From NCBI RefSeq assembly GCF_019130065.1, contig NZ_JAHSPG010000002.1:521074-585073 (forward strand): 64,000 nt of DNA. Reading direction: 5' to 3'. Below are positions 1 through 10,257 of the stretch, in pieces. Made by a program: the position numbers and the translations under genes. Each line of letters begins with the position of its first letter. The first letter of the stretch is position 1. The notes under the pieces were generated by a model. It made no database searches, had not been told where the DNA came from, and saw nothing but the letters and a program-made list of their open reading frames with translations. This DNA comes from Pinibacter aurantiacus. GTDB taxonomy: Bacteria > Bacteroidota > Bacteroidia > Chitinophagales > Chitinophagaceae.

Positions 1-2211
1 AATGGTCACACTGAATGCACCCATGAAATCAGAACCCTTATCAGCAGGCTTAATATAGTCTGCCAAAGAGAAGTTAGGTTGATCGGCTGCTTTTTTAATT
101 TGCTGGCGCAAAAATTCAAGCTTCACCGCTTCGTTGGTGTGAGATGTAACCAACACTGAATCCGGTGCTGTTTTCGTTGCCGGCCAGAAACCAATAACAC
201 CTTTTGCTGTCAGCCATTTTTCGTTTATTACTTTTTGCAACAACGCTTTCGCATCGTTGTACAATTTAGTAGCTTCTTTACCAATTACGTCATCAGTCAA
301 AATATCCGGGAAACGACCGCCGAGTTCCCATGCAATGAAGAATGGAGCCCAGTCGATATATTGCGCGATTTCAGCAAGATCGAAGTTGTCGAAAACCTTA
401 GTTCCTGTGAAAGTAGGCTTAACAGGAGTGTAGTTGTCCCAATCAATTTTGGTTACATTCTTTTGAGCTTCAGCAAACGGCAGATAAGTCTTCGTTACTT
501 TTTTGTTCGCAAAGTCGTCTCTTAATTTGGTGTATTCTTTACTGATAGAATTAAGGAAATCGCCTTTCTGGTCTTTGTTCAGCAGGCTTCCCGCTACGGT
601 TACACTTCTTGAGGCATCCAATACATACACTACACCTTCCTGGTACTCAGGAGCAATTTTCACCGCCGTGTGTGTACGTGATGTAGTGGCGCCGCCAATC
701 AGCAAAGGCTGCTTCATGCCGCGACGTTTCATTTCTTTTGCCACATGCACCATTTCATCCAATGAAGGAGTGATCAAACCACTCAATCCAATGATGTCTG
801 CGTTTTCCTTTTGTGCGGTTTCCAGAATTTTATCTGTAGGAACCATTACACCAAGGTCAACAATATCGTACCCGTTACAACCCAGTACAACACCCACAAT
901 GTTCTTACCAATATCATGCACATCGCCCTTCACAGTTGCCAGCAATATTTTTGCAGCACCACCTTGTTGGGTCTTCGGATTTTTCTTTTTCTCTTCTTCA
1001 ATGTAAGGAGTAAGAACGGCAACGCTTTTTTTCATTACACGTGCGCTTTTTACCACTTGCGGCAGGAACATTTTACCGGCGCCAAACAAATCACCTACCA
1101 CGTTCATGCCGTCCATTAGCGGACCTTCAATTACCTCAAGTGGTTTTGGATATTTTTGTCTCGCTTCTTCGGTATCAGCCTCAATGTAATCTGTGATACC
1201 CAATACCAGCGCATGTTTCAGGCGTTCTTCCACAGATGCGCTTCTCCATGCTTCATCTTTCTTTTCCTCTTTGCCTTTGCTCTTAACCGTTTCGGCAAAT
1301 GCGATCAGTTTATCAGTCGCTTCGTTGTTATCGTTATTGCGGTTAAGGATAACGTCTTCGCAAAGATCTCTTAGTGCAGGTTCAATTTCATCGTACACCT
1401 GCAATGCTCCCGCGTTCACAATACCCATGTCCATACCTGCATTGATCGCATAGTACAGGAACACAGCATGCATAGCTTCACGCACCGGTTCATTTCCTCT
1501 GAAAGAAAATGAAAGGTTACTTACTCCACCGCTTATTTTAACTAATGGGAACTTCTGTTTGATGATTCGTGTTGCTTCAATAAAGTCAACACCGTAGTTA
1601 TTGTGCTCTTCAAGACCTGTTGCGATCGCAAAAATGTTGATATCGAAAATGATATCTTCCGGTTTAAAACCGACCTGCTCGGTCAGTATTTTATAAGCAC
1701 GCTCAGATATTTCTACCTTGCGCTGCATGGTATCTGCCTGGCCTTTTTCATCGAAGGCCATTACGATCACCGCTGCGCCGAAATCTTTACACACATACGC
1801 CTGTTCAATGAATTTTTCTTCTCCTTCCTTCATTGAAATGGAGTTCACAATACATCTTCCCTGTGAGCATTTCAAGCCTGCTTCAATAATGGAAAACTTC
1901 GAAGAGTCGATCATCAAAGGGATCTTGGCTATATCGGGCTCACTTTGTACAAGGTTGACGAATGTTGTCATCGCCTGTACACCGTCAAGCAATGCATCAT
2001 CCATGTTAATATCCAAAACCTGCGCGCCATTCTCCACTTGCTGGCGGGCAACGCTTAGCGCCTCTTCATAGTTCCCTTCTTTGATCAAACGTGCAAACTT
2101 CTTGGAACCAGTTACGTTGGTTCTTTCACCCACGTTCACAAAATTAGTTTCAGGTCGCACAACCAAAGGCTCAAGGCCGGAAAGACGCAAGTAAGGCTTA
2201 ATGATACTCAT
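1..2211 (-). CDS. metH: Methionine synthase, C-terminal part (pterin, B12 and start of activation domains), partial
   Basis: This is the second half of a split cobalamin-dependent methionine synthase, which moves a methyl group from methyltetrahydrofolate to cob(I)alamin. The ATG at 2211 begins [21 protein letters not shown] pterin-binding barrel fills roughly residues 1-290. The cap and cobalamin-binding domains follow, with the [10 protein letters not shown] motif near residue 430, whose His is the lower cobalt ligand. The S-adenosylmethionine activation domain starts near residue 590. The reading frame is still open at base 1 after 737 codons, so the C-terminus lies outside the window. The homocysteine domain is a separate gene 155 bp upstream, and the two must cooperate in trans. 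Identification is very secure. Confidence 0.96.
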   Translation of the reverse strand, partial: MSIIKPYLRLSGLEPLVVRPETNFVNVGERTNVTGSKKFARLIKEGNYEEALSVARQQVENGAQVLDINMDDALLDGVQAMTTFVNLVQSEPDIAKIPLMIDSSKFSIIEAGLKCSQGRCIVNSISMKEGEEKFIEQAYVCKDFGAAVIVMAFDEKGQADTMQRKVEISERAYKILTEQVGFKPEDIIFDINIFAIATGLEEHNNYGVDFIEATRIIKQKFPLVKISGGVSNLSFSFRGNEPVREAMHAVFLYYAINAGMDMGIVNAGALQVYDEIEPALRDLCEDVILNRNNDNNEATDKLIAFAETVKSKGKEEKKDEAWRSASVEERLKHALVLGITDYIEADTEEARQKYPKPLEVIEGPLMDGMNVVGDLFGAGKMFLPQVVKSARVMKKSVAVLTPYIEEEKKKNPKTQQGGAAKILLATVKGDVHDIGKNIVGVVLGCNGYDIVDLGVMVPTDKILETAQKENADIIGLSGLITPSLDEMVHVAKEMKRRGMKQPLLIGGATTSRTHTAVKIAPEYQEGVVYVLDASRSVTVAGSLLNKDQKGDFLNSISKEYTKLRDDFANKKVTKTYLPFAEAQKNVTKIDWDNYTPVKPTFTGTKVFDNFDLAEIAQYIDWAPFFIAWELGGRFPDILTDDVIGKEATKLYNDAKALLQKVINEKWLTAKGVIGFWPATKTAPDSVLVTSHTNEAVKLEFLRQQIKKAADQPNFSLADYIKPADKGSDFMGAFSVTI

Positions 2212-2214
2212 TGA

Positions 2215-2372
2215 GTAATTAATAATTAATAATTAAAAATTAATAGTCGGTCAGCGTTTATAGTAAAATTCATTATTCAATCACTGCCGATCGGAATTCG
2301 GTCAGCCACTGCAAATTCATGCATGTAGCACCAACAGAATTTTCAAATTTTCAAATCGTCAAATTTTCAAAT
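2215..2372. repeat. Low-complexity repeats between the metH halves
   Basis: Tandem AATTAATAATTA units (about 2217-2250) and TTTTCAAATTTTCAAA units (about 2340-2372) flank a short unique stretch. The two arms belong to different classes and do not pair with each other. The right arm touches the stop codon of the upstream gene. Confidence 0.6.
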
Positions 2373-3386
2373 TAGAGCTGCTTCAACAACAGGCAACTCT
2401 CTCGGCTTCATTTTTCTCACATTATCCGCAATGTGCTTGATGTGATCAGGCGTGGTGCCGCAGCAGCCACCAACGATGTTTACGAAACCTTCTTTCGCCC
2501 AGTCTTCAAGGAAGTGAGCGGTTTCATGCGGTTGCTCATCGTACTCACCCATTGCATTTGGTAAACCCGCATTTGGATAAGCCGACACATAACAGCTTGC
2601 TATTTGCGAAAGCTCCTCAATGTGAGGACGCATTTCACTTGCACCCAACGCACAGTTAAGACCAACACTCAACGGATTGGCATGCGCCACAGAAATGTAG
2701 AAAGCTTCAAGCGTTTGGCCGCTCAAAGTTCTTCCGCTGGCATCTGTAATTGTTCCGCTGATCATGATCGGCAATTCAGGCAATTTGTTCTCGCGGAAGA
2801 ATTTCTTTGCCGCAAAAATTGCTCCTTTCGCATTCAGCGTATCGAAAATGGTTTCAATCAATATTACATCAACGCCGCCATCAACAAGGCCGCGGATCTG
2901 TTCTGTATAAGCTTCTGCAACTTCGTCAAACGTTACTGCGCGATAGCCCGGGTTGTTTACATCCGGAGACAGGCTCAGTGTTTTGTTCAACGGTCCGATG
3001 GCGCCTGCAACAAATTTTGGAGCAGTGTCACCGGTTTCAGCTTTATATTCTTCAATTGCTTTTCTTGCACATTGTGCAGAGGCAACGTTTAACTCATAAG
3101 CCAGCGCCTGCATATCATAATCTGCCTGCGCGATAACAGTGCTGCTGAAAGTATTGGTTTCAATAATGTCTGCGCCGGCCTTCAGATATTCTTTATGGAT
3201 GCCGATGATCACATCAGGACGAGTGATGCTTAACAGGTCGTTATTGCCCTTCACGTCGCTGTGCCAGTCTTTAAAGCGGTCGCCACGATAATCCTCTTCT
3301 GTAAGTTTATGGCGCTGGATCATGGTGCCCATGGCGCCATCGATCACCAATATGCGGTTTTCGAGTTCCTTTCTGATATCTGCCAT
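2367..3386 (-). CDS. metH: Methionine synthase, homocysteine-binding part
   Basis: This 339-residue protein is the homocysteine S-methyltransferase barrel of MetH as a stand-alone polypeptide. The zinc ligands that activate homocysteine are visible: Cys245 in NCALGA, and Cys308-Cys309 in GGCCGTTP near the C-terminus. The N-terminal motif [11 protein letters not shown] is typical of MetH rather than of the short MmuM enzymes, and the next gene encodes the remaining MetH domains. It probably acts with that protein as a two-subunit MetH. The ATG at 3386 gives the family N-terminus directly. Confidence 0.95.
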   Translation of the reverse strand: MADIRKELENRILVIDGAMGTMIQRHKLTEEDYRGDRFKDWHSDVKGNNDLLSITRPDVIIGIHKEYLKAGADIIETNTFSSTVIAQADYDMQALAYELNVASAQCARKAIEEYKAETGDTAPKFVAGAIGPLNKTLSLSPDVNNPGYRAVTFDEVAEAYTEQIRGLVDGGVDVILIETIFDTLNAKGAIFAAKKFFRENKLPELPIMISGTITDASGRTLSGQTLEAFYISVAHANPLSVGLNCALGASEMRPHIEELSQIASCYVSAYPNAGLPNAMGEYDEQPHETAHFLEDWAKEGFVNIVGGCCGTTPDHIKHIADNVRKMKPRELPVVEAALI

Positions 3387-3871
3387 GTTAAGTCAAAATT
3401 TAAAATTAAAAAATCAAAAGCCCTTGTTAAGTCAAAAGGAAAAATTAAAAAATCAAAAGCTTGCAATATTGTCGTTCAGGATATTTTTCAAAAACCAATA
3501 CAACGCGGCACTGGTTGTGCTAAAGCAAACACTTTTGACTTTTGATTTTTACCTTTTTACTTGGTAATCCTAAACGAATTAACGAGGGAAATAGAAATGG
3601 AGAAGTAGTCCGGTTATTTCAATCGTTTATTAGTTCAGTTTTTCAAGTACTGCGCAGGCCGAACAATAAACAAATCTGCCTGCAAAAGCAGGGCAAAGGT
3701 AATGAAAAGCTTTTGAAGATGCAAGCGAGAGGAGGTTGCCAGTAGCCGGACGCCAGTAGCCGGTGGTAACATTCTTTGTCAATTGCAAACTTGCTGTAAT
3801 TAGTAAAGCATAATGCGCATAAACACCGGCAACCTGAAACAGGCCACCGGCCATCTGTATCCAGCGGCCAG
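3387..3871. repeat. 485-bp gap filled with inverted short-unit repeats
   Basis: No convincing gene is seen. The left half has AAAATCAAAAG/AGTCAAAAG units at about 3389-3460, matched by their complement at about 3527-3562. The right half has GCCAGTAGCCGG units at about 3735-3765, partly complementary to 3843-3895. The second arm overlaps the 3' end of recR. Short open frames here are just translations of repeat units. Confidence 0.6.
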
Positions 3872-4495
3872 CTACCTGCCTCCGGCAACGTAGCTTTCCA
3901 CCGGCAGTCTGTTCTGCAGGCTTCGTGCCAGTGTCATTTCATCTGCATATTCCAACTCGCCGCCGAAGGAGATGCCTCGGGCGATCGTTGTGACTTTTAC
4001 GGGGAATGGCTGTAGTTTCTTTTGAATATAGTAGATCGTGGTATCGCCCTGGATGTTTGGGTTAAGGGCGAAGATGATTTCCTGTGTGTGCTCTTTCTGA
4101 ATGCGGCTGACAAGCGTCTCAATGTTTAATTGATCGGGACCAATGCCGTCCAGCGGAGAAATAACACCACCCAATACGTGGTAAGTGCCATTGTATTGTT
4201 GTGTGCTTTCGATGGCGATTACATCGCGAATGTTTTCAACCACGCAAATAATATCCTGCTTACGCATGCTATTGGCGCAAATGGAACAGATATCTGCATC
4301 GGCAATATTGCAGCAGCGCTGGCAGAATTTAATTTCCTTGCGCATTTTACTGATAGAATCTCCAAAATGCTGCACCGCCTCAACGTCTTGTTTCAAAAGA
4401 TGGAGCACCAGTCTCAAAGCTGTTTTCTTTCCAATGCCCGGTAATTTGGCAAATTCATTTACCGCGTTTTCCAATAAAGAAGAGGGGAGCTGCAT
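3872..4495 (-). CDS. recR: Recombination protein RecR
   Basis: RecR works with RecO/RecF to load RecA at gaps and to aid repair of stalled forks. The 207-residue product has a helix-hairpin-helix (KLPGIGKKTALRL, about residues 17-29), a zinc module with Cys58, Cys61, Cys70 and Cys73, and a Toprim domain from about residue 80. The start at 4495 (MQLPSSLLENAV) fits the family. A longer in-frame extension to 4564 is rejected because it translates the intergenic repeat and would lie upstream of the TACCTTTG promoter element. The last residues (VAGGR) are encoded inside repeat sequence. Confidence 0.96.
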   Translation of the reverse strand: MQLPSSLLENAVNEFAKLPGIGKKTALRLVLHLLKQDVEAVQHFGDSISKMRKEIKFCQRCCNIADADICSICANSMRKQDIICVVENIRDVIAIESTQQYNGTYHVLGGVISPLDGIGPDQLNIETLVSRIQKEHTQEIIFALNPNIQGDTTIYYIQKKLQPFPVKVTTIARGISFGGELEYADEMTLARSLQNRLPVESYVAGGR

Positions 4496-4500
4496 AGGTG

Positions 4501-4508
4501 CAAAGGTA
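4501..4508 (-). promoter_or_regulatory. -7 element of recR, nearly leaderless
   Basis: On the minus strand the sequence reads TACCTTTG-CACCT-ATG, a perfect TAnnTTTG Bacteroidota -7 element with only 5 nt before the recR start codon. Confidence 0.6.
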
Positions 4509-4511
4509 CGA

Positions 4512-4619
4512 AATCGAATAACTGAATAACTGAATAATTGAATAACTGAGTGGTTCAAATTCAATCAGCCACTCAAATACTCAACCATTCAGTTATTCAA
4601 TTATTCAGTTATTCAGTCA
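4512..4619. repeat. Inverted TCAGTTATTC repeat
   Basis: The left arm (about 4513-4554) consists of GAATAACTGA-type units ending in gtgg. The right arm (about 4568-4618) starts with ccac and runs TTCAGTTATTCA-type units. The arms are imperfectly complementary and could form a long hairpin between the lipoprotein gene and recR. Confidence 0.75.
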
Positions 4620-6056
4620 TTACAGTATGACATCCACATCATTATCCCAGTTCGCCTTCACCGTCAGCTTTTTCTTGATGGTGGTGGCTTTTTCCGGTTG
4701 TTTTCTCGTGCCGAAGAAGGAGCCGGTATCCCATTTGCCGTTTTTGTTCTCGTCGTACACAATGCGGATCACGTATTCGCCGGGTAAAAAGAGCCTGGCC
4801 CTGAACTGGCTGGTTTCCAGTGGAGTAGAAAATTTTATTTTATCGTTTTGCAAAAGCACCAGCAACGGCTTTTTTGAAAAATCAAGGTTGGTAAAGCGAA
4901 GACGAAGAGAACCGTATTCTTCTTTTTTCATTGTGCGGAAGGAAATAGTGTCATCTTTCGTAACATATCTGTCGGTACTGTCCTCTGCAAAATTTTTCAT
5001 TAAAATAATATGATAAGGCGTATCAGCGATCCATTTGTGATGCAGCGTGAAATCCTTATTGCTGGTGTCGAGCGTCAATGAGTAATCCTTAATTGGTGTA
5101 AAATCGCCTCGTGTAAAAAGGAACTTTGCGGTGTCGTATGTTTTAACCTTCGATTCGAAGCTAATTCTCAAACTATCCAAAATGTCTTGTTTGCCACTGG
5201 TTAGCGAAGTTGAGAATTTGAATCTTTTATCCTCCTTGTTCTTGTCTTTCTCTTTTTGCGTTTGCGGTTTTGGCAGCGACGGTGTATATTTTTTGCTGGT
5301 ATCTTCCGGTTCAAAAAACGCATACAACGTTACCGGAGCCGGAGGATTTTCTTGCGAGGTTACAATGTAGTTGTCGGCGAAGGCAAAAATCTGTTTGTTG
5401 CCAAAATATCTCGCGGCGCCCTCGTCTTTCCAGGCGTATAGCGCAAAAGTATCTGCCGGTAAGTTCCGGAAAGTGAAGCGTCCGGTCGAGTCGACCCTTG
5501 CAATGTAGCTTGGGCGCTGTTTTGACACAGCCGAATCCTCACGGTTCTTGTATAGAAATACGGTGAGCGTACTGTCCACATTTCCCGTTTCGGCCACAAT
5601 TACCCTTCCGGAAAAAGTGCCTTTATCGAAACGGTTTCCTGTGGTAAAAATGTAAGTGAAATGTTTTACAATGTTGCCTTCGTTAATATCATGGATTGCA
5701 TCTCCAAAGTCAAGCGTGTAGGTCGTATTCGGCTGCAGGGTGTCTTTCAAACGAACAGTTACCGTACGCAATTTATATTCAACACTGGGAGTTGTTTTGG
5801 GATAAGGTGAAACGATCAGGTTTTTCTGAACATCTTTCACTTCTACATACTCGTTGAACTCAAAAACGATTTTTTTCTCAGTAAAACCCTTCAATGAATC
5901 TTTAGGCACGGCGCTTATAAGCACCGGAGGCAAAGAATCCCTCGGGCCGCCGGTCGGGGCCACGATCACGGCACAACTGGTGAATTGCCAGATGAAAGCA
6001 ATGACCAACAAAAAGCTTACTATTATGGGGAATTGTATGTGTTTGGTTGTTCGCAT
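4620..6056 (-). CDS. Lipoprotein with bacterial Ig-like (Big_5) domain
   Basis: The N-terminus has a hydrophobic signal segment ending in a lipobox-like FTSC, followed by VIVAPTGGPRDSLPPVL. An SbsA-type Ig-like (Big_5) domain follows, with the recognisable KKIVFEFNEYVEV and NTTYTLDFGDAI stretches. The rest (about 350 residues) is beta-rich and has no catalytic motif I recognise. Many Bacteroidota carry such a protein of unknown role, presumably anchored in the outer or inner membrane. The ATG at 6056 is preferred to a TTG at 6068 because a TAAGTTTG -7 element sits at 6066-6073. Confidence 0.85.
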   Translation of the reverse strand: MRTTKHIQFPIIVSFLLVIAFIWQFTSCAVIVAPTGGPRDSLPPVLISAVPKDSLKGFTEKKIVFEFNEYVEVKDVQKNLIVSPYPKTTPSVEYKLRTVTVRLKDTLQPNTTYTLDFGDAIHDINEGNIVKHFTYIFTTGNRFDKGTFSGRVIVAETGNVDSTLTVFLYKNREDSAVSKQRPSYIARVDSTGRFTFRNLPADTFALYAWKDEGAARYFGNKQIFAFADNYIVTSQENPPAPVTLYAFFEPEDTSKKYTPSLPKPQTQKEKDKNKEDKRFKFSTSLTSGKQDILDSLRISFESKVKTYDTAKFLFTRGDFTPIKDYSLTLDTSNKDFTLHHKWIADTPYHIILMKNFAEDSTDRYVTKDDTISFRTMKKEEYGSLRLRFTNLDFSKKPLLVLLQNDKIKFSTPLETSQFRARLFLPGEYVIRIVYDENKNGKWDTGSFFGTRKQPEKATTIKKKLTVKANWDNDVDVIL

Positions 6057-6065
6057 AATGAGCCG

Positions 6066-6073
6066 CAAACTTA
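6066..6073 (-). promoter_or_regulatory. -7 element of the Ig-like lipoprotein gene
   Basis: TAAGTTTG on the minus strand matches TAnnTTTG and ends 9 nt before the ATG at 6056. Confidence 0.5.
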
Positions 6074-6094
6074 TAACGAAATTCTAATAGTTTG

Positions 6095-6281
6095 CACACG
6101 GATGACACGGATTGGACTGATTTACACGGATCTTTTAACATAATAATTGAATAATTGAATGATTGAATAATTGAAGGGTTGAAATCAAGCAGGCTTCTTA
6201 AACATAAACATTCAGTTATTCAGTTACTCGTTTATTCAATTATTATCCGTGCAGATCAGTCCAATCCGTGTCATCCGTGTG
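6095..6281. repeat. Nested double inverted repeat
   Basis: The outer arms are 6095-6131 (CACACGGATGACACGGATTG...) and its near-perfect complement at 6245-6281. Inside them lie AATAATTGAATAATTGAA units (about 6142-6175), complementary to 6211-6245. The same outer arm sequence recurs at 27857-28024. Confidence 0.85.
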
Positions 6282-6289
6282 CCAAAAAA

Positions 6290-9200
6290 TCACGCGTCCT
6301 CCTCGTTCACTTCATGCAATGCCACGGCCATTTGGTTGTCTTTTACAAAGTTGCACCAGTGGCAATCTTCTTTTCCGCATCCGGTATAGAAATCACGTTG
6401 CTGGATTTTGTTCCACACGGTAACAATTTGTTGCGTGACCGTGGTAATATCCTGCGGTTGAATATGGACTTTCCTGCGCTGATATTCTTTCTTTTTATCG
6501 GGTTCAATAAAATCGAACTCGGTACTTACAACGTTCCACTGTTTTTGCTGGTAGTTGTCAATAAGAATTTTATAAAAAACCGCCTGGCGCCAGTAATCGC
6601 CACCATTTGGATCTTTATCATTCGGCGGCAGTAGTTTCGATTTCGCCTTGTCAACATCACCGGTCTTGTAATCTACCACGTTCACGCTTTTGCCGTCAAA
6701 TTCAAGCTTGTCAAGCTTTCCCTTAAGAGGAATGCCTTGCACCGTCACATTTCGAATATTGCGTTCGATGGCAACAATTTTATTAAACGTGTAACTATAT
6801 TCCTCGTAGTAGTTCGCCAACACGGTTTGGCCGTATTCCATTCTGCGTGCAAATTGCTCCGGTGTAAAGTTTTCGCGGTGCCTGCGCATGTACCATTCAA
6901 AGTCGCTGATAAACTCTTCTTTCGAAGGAAAATTATTGGCCGGATCTTGCTGCATTTTTTCAAACAATCGCTGCAATGCATGGTGAACGGACGAACCAAA
7001 TTCAGTAGCTTCTGACTTACCGGAAGGAACGCGAACAAGGTTCTGGAAATAGAAACGCAACGGACATGCAAGATAGTTGCTGAGTGCAGTAACGTTCATT
7101 ACAAATTTATCAAGCAGGTTACTTACAAAGTCTTCTTCCATTTTAGAGATCTCCGGTTGCAGGGATTCACCAAATTGCAGTATAGAAAACTCCGCCAACA
7201 CTTCGTCACCCACAAAAACCTTTTGCACCGGTAACGCATGTACCTCTTGTATTTCCGCAATAAATTGGGATGGCTCTAGCTCCTTGCCGTCATTTTTAAA
7301 ACGACTGTAAGAAATAAAAAGATGTTGCTCTGCACGGGTTAGCGCCACGTAGAAAAGGCGGCGCAATTCTTCTTCATCATTTTGTATGGGTTGGGAAGAG
7401 AACATCGTGTCCGGCATGCTGAACCCGCCACCTGGCCTTCTTTTTCTTTCCCAGAAAGTAGCATTGCAACCTACAAAAAACACGTGCTCAAACTCAAGTC
7501 CCTTTGAGCCGTGGGCTGTCATAAGATTCACACCTTTATCGCTACCGCTTACCTGGGTTAATGGCAAGATGATCTTTTCCTTTTTCATCAGATCGATTAC
7601 ATTCACCAGTTGCGCGAGAGACATCGTAGGATAACGTTTGGTTTCTTCCTTCACAAAATCAAACAACGCATTCACCACCTGGAAGAGCCAGATCTTTTCA
7701 GGGCTTTTCATGATGAATGTTAAAACACCTGCTTCGCGAATGATATTCTCAAAAAGCGTTTGGATGGTCACGTTCGGAACATCGCCAATCAGTTTTTCAA
7801 TGACGCGGCTGGCTGTTTGTAATCCCTGGTGTAATTGAGGTGTAAACAGATCCCTTGCCGGCCGTGTCGCTTTTTCGTTCAGCAATCTCCTTAATGAAGT
7901 TTTGTTGTTGCCGAACTGGCTTTCGGACACTTCGATGCTAAGTTTTGCAATTTCCAGCGGAGGAATACCAAACCAGTCGAAATGCAATATCTCAAAAAAC
8001 ATTTCGTCGCCACCATAGGGAATATCATGCTCGGCTGCGAGATATTGAAACAACAGAATTATTTTTTGCGCCAGCGGAATATCAAAAACATTCAGGCTGC
8101 GCTTGCTGTATACAGGAATATTGCGCAGTTTGAGATATTGTGTAAGCTCTTCGCCATACTTGTTCTCTTTGTAAATAATGCCGATCCTGCCGGGCACAAC
8201 ACCTTCTGCCATTAGTTGCTGCACTTGCAGCGTTATGTCCATCATTTCCTGCCGCTGCGTTTCATATTCTTTAATGATGGGCAAATGCAGTAATTGTTGT
8301 AGTCTCGCATTGGCAGATAAAAGTTCCTTGCTTAAACCGTCTATTTGCAACACCAGCCTTTCATTGTTATTGCCAATAAGCGTTTTGGAAATGTCAAGGA
8401 TCGGTTGGGTAGAGCGATAGTTATTGGTGAGTACAACCGTTAACAGATCGTGTTTGTATGCGTCTGCAAAATTCAACATGTTCTCCACGTTCGCACCCTG
8501 GAAGCGATAAATACTTTGATCATCATCCCCTACCACAAAAACATTTGGCTTCTCCCAATAATTGATCAGCAGTGAAACCAATTTGTTCTGCGTACCGCTG
8601 GTATCCTGGTATTCATCTACCAGTATGTATTGATATTGTTCCTGGTACTTAAGCAGCAGGTTTTTGTTTTCTTCGAAGGCTTTGATCACCCAATTGATCA
8701 TATCGTCAAAGTCGTAACGGTTGCGGTCGCGCATTAGCTTTTGAAACTTTCCAAACTCGCCCACAGCTGCACGCAGCTTTTCCATCTTTTCTTTTTCTTC
8801 CGCTATCTTGTCTGTACGCACATCTCCTTTCTTGAATTCTTTAGTGGCACGTTTTGCAACATACTCGTCCCGTGTTGGGAGGTCGGCGATGTACTCATCT
8901 ATTTTTTGTGAAATAAATTCATAGGTCCAGCCCTCGCGTTTCATGGTGCTAAAGAGCGACTGCAAATTTTTTATTTCGAAATACACATCGCCTCTATAAC
9001 GTTTTAGCAAATGATCTTTCGGAAACGCATCGATAAGGTCTTTAAATAATTCGATCCTTTCCAGGTCGGAAATTGGATCAAGCGATGTCTTTTCAAAGAG
9101 TGAAAGATTTTCCTGTATTACATCATTACAAAAAGCATGGAAAGTGTAAATGTTCACCTTATATGCGTCTGCACCTATGAAAGAGAGCAAGCGCTTGCGC

Positions 9201-9436
9201 ATGGCAACAACGCCCGCATCTGTATAGGTAAGACACAGAATGTTTTCCGGCCGGGCATCTGTGTCCATCAGTATTTTGGCGATTCTCGCGCTTAAGATCT
9301 GGGTTTTGCCTGTGCCCGGTCCGGCGATAACCATTACGGGTCCTTCTATATTATCTACTGCTAATTTCTGTTGCGGATTAAGCTTATTGTATTCCTCAAT
9401 AAACTTCATTTCGAGTTGTTCGCGAAAGCTTGACAT
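6290..9436 (-). CDS. UvrD-family helicase fused to PD-(D/E)XK iron-sulfur nuclease
   Basis: The 1048-residue protein joins a superfamily 1A helicase and a RecB-type nuclease. Helicase motifs include Walker A GPGTGKT (39-45), VDEYQDTS near 273, GDDDQSIYRFQGA, TNNYRS and VALTRAEQH. The C-terminal nuclease has VVDYKTGD near 922. Four cysteines bracket it: one in NYLACPLRFYF (about 789), and three in CGKEDCHWC near 1021-1030. That is the layout of the AddB/AdnB/Cas4 Fe-S nuclease fold. A role in double-strand-break end processing is inferred. No AddA/AddB or AdnA partner lies next to it. An alternative start is Met10 (MKFIEEYNKLNPQQ). Confidence 0.92.
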   Translation of the reverse strand: MSSFREQLEMKFIEEYNKLNPQQKLAVDNIEGPVMVIAGPGTGKTQILSARIAKILMDTDARPENILCLTYTDAGVVAMRKRLLSFIGADAYKVNIYTFHAFCNDVIQENLSLFEKTSLDPISDLERIELFKDLIDAFPKDHLLKRYRGDVYFEIKNLQSLFSTMKREGWTYEFISQKIDEYIADLPTRDEYVAKRATKEFKKGDVRTDKIAEEKEKMEKLRAAVGEFGKFQKLMRDRNRYDFDDMINWVIKAFEENKNLLLKYQEQYQYILVDEYQDTSGTQNKLVSLLINYWEKPNVFVVGDDDQSIYRFQGANVENMLNFADAYKHDLLTVVLTNNYRSTQPILDISKTLIGNNNERLVLQIDGLSKELLSANARLQQLLHLPIIKEYETQRQEMMDITLQVQQLMAEGVVPGRIGIIYKENKYGEELTQYLKLRNIPVYSKRSLNVFDIPLAQKIILLFQYLAAEHDIPYGGDEMFFEILHFDWFGIPPLEIAKLSIEVSESQFGNNKTSLRRLLNEKATRPARDLFTPQLHQGLQTASRVIEKLIGDVPNVTIQTLFENIIREAGVLTFIMKSPEKIWLFQVVNALFDFVKEETKRYPTMSLAQLVNVIDLMKKEKIILPLTQVSGSDKGVNLMTAHGSKGLEFEHVFFVGCNATFWERKRRPGGGFSMPDTMFSSQPIQNDEEELRRLFYVALTRAEQHLFISYSRFKNDGKELEPSQFIAEIQEVHALPVQKVFVGDEVLAEFSILQFGESLQPEISKMEEDFVSNLLDKFVMNVTALSNYLACPLRFYFQNLVRVPSGKSEATEFGSSVHHALQRLFEKMQQDPANNFPSKEEFISDFEWYMRRHRENFTPEQFARRMEYGQTVLANYYEEYSYTFNKIVAIERNIRNVTVQGIPLKGKLDKLEFDGKSVNVVDYKTGDVDKAKSKLLPPNDKDPNGGDYWRQAVFYKILIDNYQQKQWNVVSTEFDFIEPDKKKEYQRRKVHIQPQDITTVTQQIVTVWNKIQQRDFYTGCGKEDCHWCNFVKDNQMAVALHEVNEEDA

Positions 9437-9532
9437 TCTATAAAATTAACGCTCAAAAACGTAAAAAAATCAATGTGCATATTCTTTTAACCGCGTGCGA
9501 AAATTGTAGTTTTAACTTTATTATTTTTCAAA

Positions 9533-10048
9533 ATGGCAGTCTATTCTTTAAAGTCGGTTCAAACTATTCCAGCATCAGTGGAAGCGCTATGGAACTTTTT
9601 TTCCGACCCGGAAAAATTGCCGGTTATTACACCGCCAAACCTTGGCTTTAAAATCATTTCGCAACATCATGGCGACCATTTGTATGCGGGACAAATTATT
9701 GAATACATTGTAAAGCCTATTCTTGGCATTCCTCTACACTGGATGACAGAAATTACACATGTGGAGCATCACAAATATTTTGTAGATGAGCAACGTCAAG
9801 GGCCATACAGCCTCTGGCACCATCAGCACTTTTTTGCTGCTGTAAAGGATGGCGTTGAGATGACGGATATTGTTCATTATAAAGTGCCCTTTGGGTTTAT
9901 TGGAAATTGGGCAAATGCTCTGCTGGTTCAAAAATCGCTTCGTGAAATTTTTACTTACCGCTATCAAAAAATTGAAGCGCTATATGGCAAATGGCCATCG
10001 CAACAAATGTCTATCAGTTTTCATAAAACCTCAAAAGTGCATAAATAA
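9533..10048 (+). CDS. SRPBCC (START-like) ligand-binding protein
   Basis: The 171-residue protein starts MAVYSLKSVQTIPASVEALW and contains FFSDPEKLPVITPPNLGF, typical of the cyclase/dehydrase branch of the SRPBCC fold. There is no signal peptide or added enzyme domain. Such proteins bind hydrophobic ligands, and some are linked to cell-division inhibitor (SulA-type) epimerase fusions, but the substrate here is unknown. It is divergent from the helicase gene and has its own short upstream region. Confidence 0.85.
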   Translation: MAVYSLKSVQTIPASVEALWNFFSDPEKLPVITPPNLGFKIISQHHGDHLYAGQIIEYIVKPILGIPLHWMTEITHVEHHKYFVDEQRQGPYSLWHHQHFFAAVKDGVEMTDIVHYKVPFGFIGNWANALLVQKSLREIFTYRYQKIEALYGKWPSQQMSISFHKTSKVHK

Positions 10049-10061
10049 TTGAAGATGCCTA

Positions 10062-10093
10062 TTGACAAAGGTTGGGCCTTCATATTATCTTTG
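10062..10093 (+). promoter_or_regulatory. Promoter of the papain-like peptidase gene
   Basis: TTG at 10062-10064 is followed after 21 nt by TATCTTTG at 10086-10093, a textbook Bacteroidota promoter. The predicted leader is about 160 nt. Confidence 0.6.
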
Positions 10094-10257
10094 TTTGCTG
10101 CCGAACCTTTTGTGATTTATTTGGTTATCTTTTTAGCTACAGTCGCCGACTAACAATTTATCTCCCTCTATTACAGCCGCTCCCTAAACTTGTTTTTAAT
10201 CTACCCCATGTTTGCTCAATCAAAACAAAATCTATTAAACCTTTAAACTGAGATTCC

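Noticed and set aside
3630..3888. Short minus-strand open frames before recR
   Set aside because: They translate repeat units and have no family resemblance.
4496..4564. Longer recR start
   Set aside because: The extra residues (HSVIQLFSYSVI type) are translations of the TCAGTTATTC repeat, and the -7 element lies inside them.
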